Assembly: GCA_029934175.1 (NCBI GenBank)
Contig: JAOZMT010000037.1
Coordinates: 1 to 11,040, forward strand
DNA: 11,040 nt
Reading direction: 5' to 3'
Source: Victivallales bacterium
GTDB lineage: Bacteria > Verrucomicrobiota > Lentisphaeria > Victivallales > JAUVCU01
Both the position numbers and the translations under genes were made by a program. The first letter of the stretch is position 1. Each line of letters begins with the position of its first letter. Below the pieces are notes generated by a model. The model was not told the DNA's origin. It saw only the letters and a program-made list of their open reading frames with translations, and searched no databases. This document shows, piece after piece, positions 7,855 to 11,040 of the stretch.

Positions 7855-8940
7855 TTACCACCTAGTTTGGGTTACAAAAACAATATCACCTGGCTGCAAT
7901 ACTGGATCTGATGAACCACTATTTGTAAGTGCTCTTTCTAAATCAATAACACGGCTCACTCCATTTCTTATCAAACGAACATCATCCATATCTGCAAGTT
8001 TATCAAATCCCCCAGCCATTGCAACTGCACGAGTCATTGTAATTGGAACATTTTCTTCAAGTTTAAATACACCAGGAGCGCGAACCTGCCCTAAAACAGA
8101 TATTGGTCTTCCTGATTTAACAATTACAGTATCGCCTGGTTGTAAAAGGAATGACTGATCGTTGCTAAAGACAGTTTTAATAGTAACTTCTTTAGTTTTT
8201 CCATTTCTTATAACATCTATATTCCCTATTCCAATATGCTCATCTGATTTATCAAAACCTTCTGCCATTGCAATTGCTTTTGACAATGTTACAGGTAAGT
8301 CTGCTTTTAGATGAAAAACTGTAGCTTTTTTAACTTTTCCAATTATAGAAACTGGTTTACTTGCTCGAACAACAACCGTATCTCCTGATTGGAGAAATAA
8401 CGATTCATTAGGATTATTTAAACTCTCTAATATTTTGCACTGAATTTTTTCTACTTTATTCTTATTTTTTCTCATAATAAAAATATTATTCATATCTGCT
8501 TTTTCGGATAATCCTTCTGCTGTGCTTATAGCTTGTATTGCTGTAAGCTTCATACCTGGCTCAAATGAAATTGATAATGGCTTATTTACCTCTCCAAACA
8601 CATACACATATCTTGATGCATATTCTTCAACAAATACTGATACTTCAGCATCTTGTATATTGTTTTTATCTAATTTTATGGCTATTTCTTCCGATAATTG
8701 ATTACAGTTTTTATCAATAGTGCTTATAACTCCACAATATGGATAACGAAACTGTTTTTTTGAATCAACTCTAATTTTAAAAGATAATTCTTCATGATTA
8801 ACGACAGATATATTTAAAATATCTCCAGAAATAAACACATCTAAACTTATATTAGATTGTTCTTGGGCTGATATATTTATAAAACTACAAAGTAATAATA
8901 CAAATAAAATTTTTCTCTTCATTTTTCTAATTAAAAACAT
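7855..8940 (-). CDS. Polysaccharide export (OPX/Wza-like) protein with poly_export and three SLBB-like repeats
   Basis: This 361-aa periplasmic protein is an outer-membrane polysaccharide export factor. It has a signal peptide (hydrophobic core ~11-22, likely cleaved after NISA at 25), a polysaccharide-export domain at ~30-105 (ISGDILNISVVNHEELSFKI), then three SLBB-like repeats at ~110-192, ~197-274 and ~279-357. Each repeat has the pattern V.V.GxV..P......A...AxGf....D and a closing QxGDTVxV-type strand. It ends almost immediately after the third repeat (GDIVFVTQTRW), so the amphipathic C-terminal helix that forms Wza's outer-membrane pore is missing. No canonical lipobox is seen either: Cys18 follows Leu. 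By analogy with OPX proteins lacking a membrane segment, a separate beta-barrel should complete the channel; the 409-aa barrel gene upstream is the obvious candidate. ATG at 8940 is chosen because GGAG lies 4 nt upstream; the ATG at 8922 lacks a comparable site. Confidence 0.92.
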   Translation of the reverse strand: MFLIRKMKRKILFVLLLCSFINISAQEQSNISLDVFISGDILNISVVNHEELSFKIRVDSKKQFRYPYCGVISTIDKNCNQLSEEIAIKLDKNNIQDAEVSVFVEEYASRYVYVFGEVNKPLSISFEPGMKLTAIQAISTAEGLSEKADMNNIFIMRKNKNKVEKIQCKILESLNNPNESLFLQSGDTVVVRASKPVSIIGKVKKATVFHLKADLPVTLSKAIAMAEGFDKSDEHIGIGNIDVIRNGKTKEVTIKTVFSNDQSFLLQPGDTVIVKSGRPISVLGQVRAPGVFKLEENVPITMTRAVAMAGGFDKLADMDDVRLIRNGVSRVIDLERALTNSGSSDPVLQPGDIVFVTQTRW

Positions 8941-8968
8941 TTTTCTCCTTTTTATTTTTTATTTTTTG

Positions 8969-9002
8969 ACAGGATAACAGGATTTCCATAATTTACAGGA
9001 TT
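8969..9002. repeat. ACAGGAT short-repeat run (three copies)
   Basis: The heptamer acaggat occurs at 8969-8975, 8977-8983 and 8995-9001. From memory, runs of this word (on the other strand ATCCTGT) are common intergenic sequences in Bacteroidota and PVC-group genomes. Here the middle unit looks eroded (ccataattt between copies two and three). It would lie in the 5' untranslated region of the export operon. Confidence 0.5.
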
Positions 9003-9057
9003 AATTTATAATCGACATTGTTCTTAATCTCATCAACTATTTATAAAGATTTTTAAC

Positions 9058-9085
9058 CACTAATAGACACTAATTGAACACTAAT
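9058..9085. repeat. CACTAAT short-repeat run (three copies)
   Basis: The heptamer cactaat occurs at 9058-9064, 9068-9074 and 9079-9085, with 10-11 bp periodicity, close to one helical turn. Like the ACAGGAT run next to it, this is a word I associate with dispersed intergenic repeats of Bacteroidota/PVC genomes. Its function is unknown. Confidence 0.5.
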
Positions 9086-9143
9086 AAAAACGGGATTGTT
9101 CTTAACACCGTCCAAAACAAAAATTTTTATTGAGTAGAATTAA

Positions 9144-9479
9144 GTATCTTCTTTAAAAACAGTTGTCCTATTATTTTTATGTTATATCCCAGTAATCAGA
9201 AAACAATATTTATAATTTTTATTTGTTGCACGCTTTCAGCGTACTTATTTATCTATTATTTTTCCTAGGGCGTTGCCCTAGGCTAAAATATTTAACGCTT
9301 TCAGCGTATTAATTCTTAACTCTGAAAGAGTTGTCTATATTTTCCTAGGGCAACACCCTAGGTTTTTAAAATGGACATATAGCACGCTGAAAGCGTGCAA
9401 CAAGTTAGCACAATTATTTATTCTTCAATAAATAGAAAGCTGGATTTTGAACATACACAACTGTTTTTAAAGAAGATAC
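9144..9479. mobile_element. 336-bp MITE-like element with 23-bp TIRs and 8-bp target duplication
   Basis: The ends 9144-9166 and 9457-9479 are perfect 23-bp inverted repeats (left end starts gtatcttctttaaa). Immediately outside each end is the same 8-mer agaattaa (9136-9143 and 9480-9487). This 8-mer is not palindromic, so it is a genuine direct repeat and the expected footprint of a transposition event. The interior has no transposase or other credible coding frame, so the element is non-autonomous. An 8-bp duplication is compatible with several DDE families such as IS66, IS256 or ISL3, and the family is not decidable here. A REP-like palindrome occupies its centre. It sits between the porin terminator and the export operon, so it may have displaced or altered the operon promoter. 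Confidence 0.75.
9223..9403. repeat. 181-bp nested palindrome of two inverted REP-like units (BIME-like)
   Basis: Outer arms 9223-9242 and 9384-9403 are a perfect 20-bp inverted repeat, and each arm contains the mini-hairpin acgct-ttc-agcgt. Inside, hairpin cctagggc-gtt-gccctagg (9264-9282) is mirrored by cctagggcaacaccctagg (9344-9362). The inner hairpin 9295-9307 (acgctttcagcgt) is mirrored by actctgaaagagt (9319-9331), matching at 11 of 13 positions. All spacings are symmetric about position 9313. Each half is thus a ~90-bp unit with three short hairpins having ttc/gaa or gtt/aac loops. The layout resembles REP pairs mobilised by REP-associated tyrosine (IS200/IS605-like) transposases; that origin is inference. 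Confidence 0.7.
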
Positions 9480-9526
9480 AGAATTAATATAAAATTAAAA
9501 ATTACGACTCATTAAAAAACTCTTCC

Positions 9527-9554
9527 TAATTATTCTGCTCTTAATTATTCTGCT
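9527..9554. repeat. 13-bp direct repeat at 15-bp period
   Basis: taattattctgct occurs exactly twice, at 9527-9539 and 9542-9554, separated by 2 nt. It lies upstream of the export operon, between the porin terminator and the mobile element. Paired direct repeats could be regulator sites for the operon, or a local duplication. Confidence 0.4.
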
Positions 9555-9565
9555 TATATAAAGAT

Positions 9566-9598
9566 AAAAAAAATGCTGGATGAAATCCAGCATTTTTT
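9566..9598 (-). terminator. Intrinsic terminator of the porin unit (potentially bidirectional)
   Basis: The stem tgctggat (9574-9581) pairs perfectly with atccagca (9585-9592) around a 3-nt loop. An A-run (9566-9573) and a T-run (9593-9598) flank it, so both strands have a U-tract. It begins 25 bp past the barrel-gene stop, so the barrel gene and the export operon are probably separate transcripts. Confidence 0.85.
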
Positions 9599-9623
9599 AA
9601 TATTTCTTTATACTTGAGATTTA

Positions 9624-10853
9624 TTAGAATGATGCACTTACTCCTATAGTAATTACATTATTAATATAATCATCATTGACAAATGCAGAATCTTTCTTTT
9701 CTAAACTATAAGATGCTCCTAATGCAAAATATTCATTTAAACTATATGTAGCACTTAAAGATGCTCCATACATATCATAATCTTCTCCATTTGATTCCAT
9801 AGATTTTTCCATATAAGTTCCAGCTTTTAATTTCAATTCTGTGATTGGAGTATAAACTGCTCCTAAAGATATTCTATCTGCTCTAACATAATTTGATGTT
9901 GTAGAACCATCTCCTATTGTATGTGCATATCTCGCATTTAAAGATAATTTTTCAGTCATATCATAGTTCACTCCTAAAGCGCCAACAAATCCTTGCCAGC
10001 TATTATCTCCATCTGCTCTACTCGCAGAACTTTTAGATTTATAAGTTCTCATATGATACCCAAATTCACCATCCAATGATATTTTTTCACTAAGTTGTTT
10101 TTCAAAAACAATAGCATATTCATTCCAAAGTGCATCTGACTGAAGATCTCTATCAAAATTCTTTTGACCATAAGTATATCTTAACCCAATTTTACCTGTT
10201 TCAAATTTTAAATATGGCATTGCAGATAATTCATGAGAAATATAATCATCACTTTTATCAGCAGTTACCTTATTATCCAAATCAGTTCCTTTAACAGATA
10301 AATACAAACCAAATTGTTCAGTTGGTGTAATGTCAAGATAAGCAGATGCATATTGAGTTAATGAAGATGCCTCTTCCCCAGGACCTTCACTTTCATCAGC
10401 TTGATTTAATCCTACAGAAAAACCAGTTTTCAACATTTCGTTAATCTTAAAGTTTCCAGTCAAATCTAAATCATAGAAAAACTCATCTGAATCAGCAACA
10501 TGATAATCTAAATTTCTAAATTGAGTAGAAAGAGTTACATCATATAAATCTTCCTCACTAAACATTATTGAAGCCCCTACAACAGTTGCATGTATTTCAT
10601 CTGATACTTTATTCGAGCCACTTTTGTATATATTATCATCAAATATTAAATATTGCCCTAAATATACATCAGCATCAACTCTATTGTCTCCAATAACCTC
10701 AGAAAGTTTATTAAACTTCAGCGTAGGTATTTCGATACCATTAAATTCTGGAGCTCCATCTTCATACAAGTCACTTCTCAATCGCCCTTCGGCAAAAGAG
10801 AAAGTTGACAATAATATTGATGAAGCAACAAAAGTTCTTTTTAAAAATTTCAT
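9624..10853 (-). CDS. Outer-membrane beta-barrel protein, BBP2-like, probable polysaccharide-export porin
   Basis: This 409-aa protein has a clear signal peptide (cleavage near FSFA, residue 21). After it come alternating amphipathic beta-strands with short turns and a C-terminal strand ending in Phe (NVITIGVSASF), the outer-membrane assembly signal. The early motif GQYLIFDDNIYKSGSNKVSD (~66-85) resembles the DDNIY..SD region of BBP2-type barrels that accompany exopolysaccharide loci. The strand count cannot be fixed by eye, but length fits 16-18 strands. The export protein encoded downstream lacks its own membrane-spanning helix, so this barrel is a good candidate for the outer-membrane exit channel. 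ATG at 10853 has GAGG 9 nt upstream. It lies 20 bp after the Gly-rich gene and ends before an intrinsic terminator. The barrel call is firm; the export role is inferred from context. Confidence 0.82.
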   Translation of the reverse strand: MKFLKRTFVASSILLSTFSFAEGRLRSDLYEDGAPEFNGIEIPTLKFNKLSEVIGDNRVDADVYLGQYLIFDDNIYKSGSNKVSDEIHATVVGASIMFSEEDLYDVTLSTQFRNLDYHVADSDEFFYDLDLTGNFKINEMLKTGFSVGLNQADESEGPGEEASSLTQYASAYLDITPTEQFGLYLSVKGTDLDNKVTADKSDDYISHELSAMPYLKFETGKIGLRYTYGQKNFDRDLQSDALWNEYAIVFEKQLSEKISLDGEFGYHMRTYKSKSSASRADGDNSWQGFVGALGVNYDMTEKLSLNARYAHTIGDGSTTSNYVRADRISLGAVYTPITELKLKAGTYMEKSMESNGEDYDMYGASLSATYSLNEYFALGASYSLEKKDSAFVNDDYINNVITIGVSASF

Positions 10854-10873
10854 ATATTATTACCTCTTTTAAC

Positions 10874-11040
10874 TTAAGATGGAGAATTTTCATCTTCATC
10901 AACAGTATCAGGATCAGTTGCTCCACCTGAACCACCACTAGAGTCTCCGCCTCCAGAAATGCCTCCGCCTCCAGTGCCACTTTCATCTCCGCCTTGTTCT
11001 CCGCCTTGTTCTCCGCCTTGTTCTCCGCCTTGTTCTCCGC
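10874..11040 (-). CDS. Gly-rich, GGEQ-repeat protein, C-terminal fragment (gene continues beyond window)
   Basis: Only the last 54 codons are inside the window. The tail consists of GGEQ repeats, then a Gly/Ser-rich stretch (GTGGGGISGGGDSSGGSGG) and an acidic end (TDPDTVDEDENSPS), stopping with TAA at 10874. The stop lies 20 bp before the barrel gene, whose ribosome site falls in the gap, so the two are probably co-transcribed. I do not recognise the protein. The tail looks disordered, acidic and surface-like, as in some secreted or matrix proteins. The frame choice rests on the stop and operon spacing; an overlapping frame (10771-10986) would run into the barrel gene and lacks plausibility. 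Confidence 0.6.
   Translation of the reverse strand, partial: GEQGGEQGGEQGGEQGGDESGTGGGGISGGGDSSGGSGGATDPDTVDEDENSPS
10987..11040. repeat. 12-bp tandem repeat encoding GGEQ
   Basis: Four perfect copies of ctccgccttgtt (10987-11034) and half of a fifth run off the window edge. Because 12 is a multiple of three, changes in copy number lengthen or shorten the Gly-Gly-Glu-Gln tract without a frameshift. Confidence 0.9.

Larger units (their letters stand above)
8941..9143. other. Non-coding leader of the export operon, with relic short repeats
   Basis: No coding frame is supported here. Reading towards the export gene the stretch contains a CACTAAT repeat run (9058-9085), an ACAGGAT repeat run (8969-9002), a T-rich segment (A-rich on the coding strand) and the GGAG ribosome site. 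An 11-mer attgttcttaa occurs twice in direct orientation (9017-9027 and 9095-9105). A weak minus-strand promoter candidate, TTGATG plus 17 nt plus GATTAT, lies around 9012-9040, but it is too poor to call. The operon promoter is therefore not firmly located. Confidence 0.4.

Noticed and set aside
8880..8940. Lipoprotein signal (LLLC) in the export protein, as in Wza.
   Set aside because: The residue before Cys18 is Leu rather than Gly, Ala or Ser, so no canonical lipobox is present. Signal peptidase I cleavage after NISA fits better.
9012..9040. Minus-strand promoter TTGATG-17-GATTAT upstream of the export operon.
   Set aside because: The -10 box matches poorly and no other support exists in this AT-rich stretch.
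9223..9403. CRISPR array, because of several similar short hairpins.
   Set aside because: Units are in mirrored orientation, differ in sequence and have no regular spacers; they form a palindrome, not an array.
10771..10986. Open frame on the minus strand overlapping the Gly-rich tail and the start of the barrel gene.
   Set aside because: It overlaps the barrel signal-peptide region in another frame, begins inside the Gly-rich repeat coding and ends in low-complexity hydrophobic sequence. The frame ending at 10874 fits the operon spacing better.

Overview
This is an AT-rich (roughly 70% A+T by eye) Gram-negative segment in which every supported gene is on the minus strand, so the window reads from high to low coordinates. 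It carries the export, chain-length and polymerisation part of a Wzx/Wzy-type exopolysaccharide or capsule locus, followed by a sigma/anti-sigma regulatory pair. The outer-membrane barrel and SLBB-type export protein show a Gram-negative envelope. The low GC, the EF-hand on the anti-sigma factor and the intergenic repeat families (ACAGGAT and CACTAAT runs, CCTAGGGC..GCCCTAGG hairpins) remind me of PVC-superphylum (Lentisphaerota/Verrucomicrobiota) or Bacteroidota genomes. No marker gene settles the taxonomy.

Right edge (9566-11040): the 3' end of a Gly-rich, GGEQ-repeat protein lies 20 bp upstream of a 409-aa outer-membrane beta-barrel gene resembling the BBP2 porins of polysaccharide loci. 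A strong intrinsic terminator closes this unit. The next ~680 bp (8941-9623) are non-coding and repeat-rich. They hold a 336-bp MITE-like insertion (9144-9479) with perfect 23-bp terminal inverted repeats and an 8-bp target duplication. Its interior is a 181-bp nested palindrome built of two REP-like units. Nearer the operon lie remnants of two dispersed short-repeat families.

Main operon (8940 down to 1403): an SLBB/OPX export protein, a Wzc-type BY-kinase/co-polymerase with a C-terminal tyrosine cluster, a large Wzy/O-antigen-ligase-like polymerase with TPR and C-terminal beta-sandwich regions, and a CpsB/YwqE-type PHP phosphatase. These genes are separated by 1-11 bp and are probably one transcript. 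Together they would polymerise a glycan in the inner membrane (Wzy), control its length through kinase oligomerisation and tyrosine phosphorylation (Wzc, opposed by the PHP phosphatase), and export it through the OPX protein, probably with the separate beta-barrel, because the OPX has no visible membrane-spanning C-terminal helix. No glycosyltransferase, flippase or priming transferase is in the window.

Left part (1360 down to 1): an ECF-like sigma factor with a good housekeeping-type promoter inside the 3' end of the phosphatase gene. It is followed by a single-pass anti-sigma factor with a cytoplasmic zinc-finger motif and, unusually, a perfect EF-hand loop on its predicted extracytoplasmic tail. 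A long imperfect hairpin lies beyond it. The most novel points are the EF-hand anti-sigma factor next to a polysaccharide operon and the nested palindromic mobile element separating the porin from the OPX gene.
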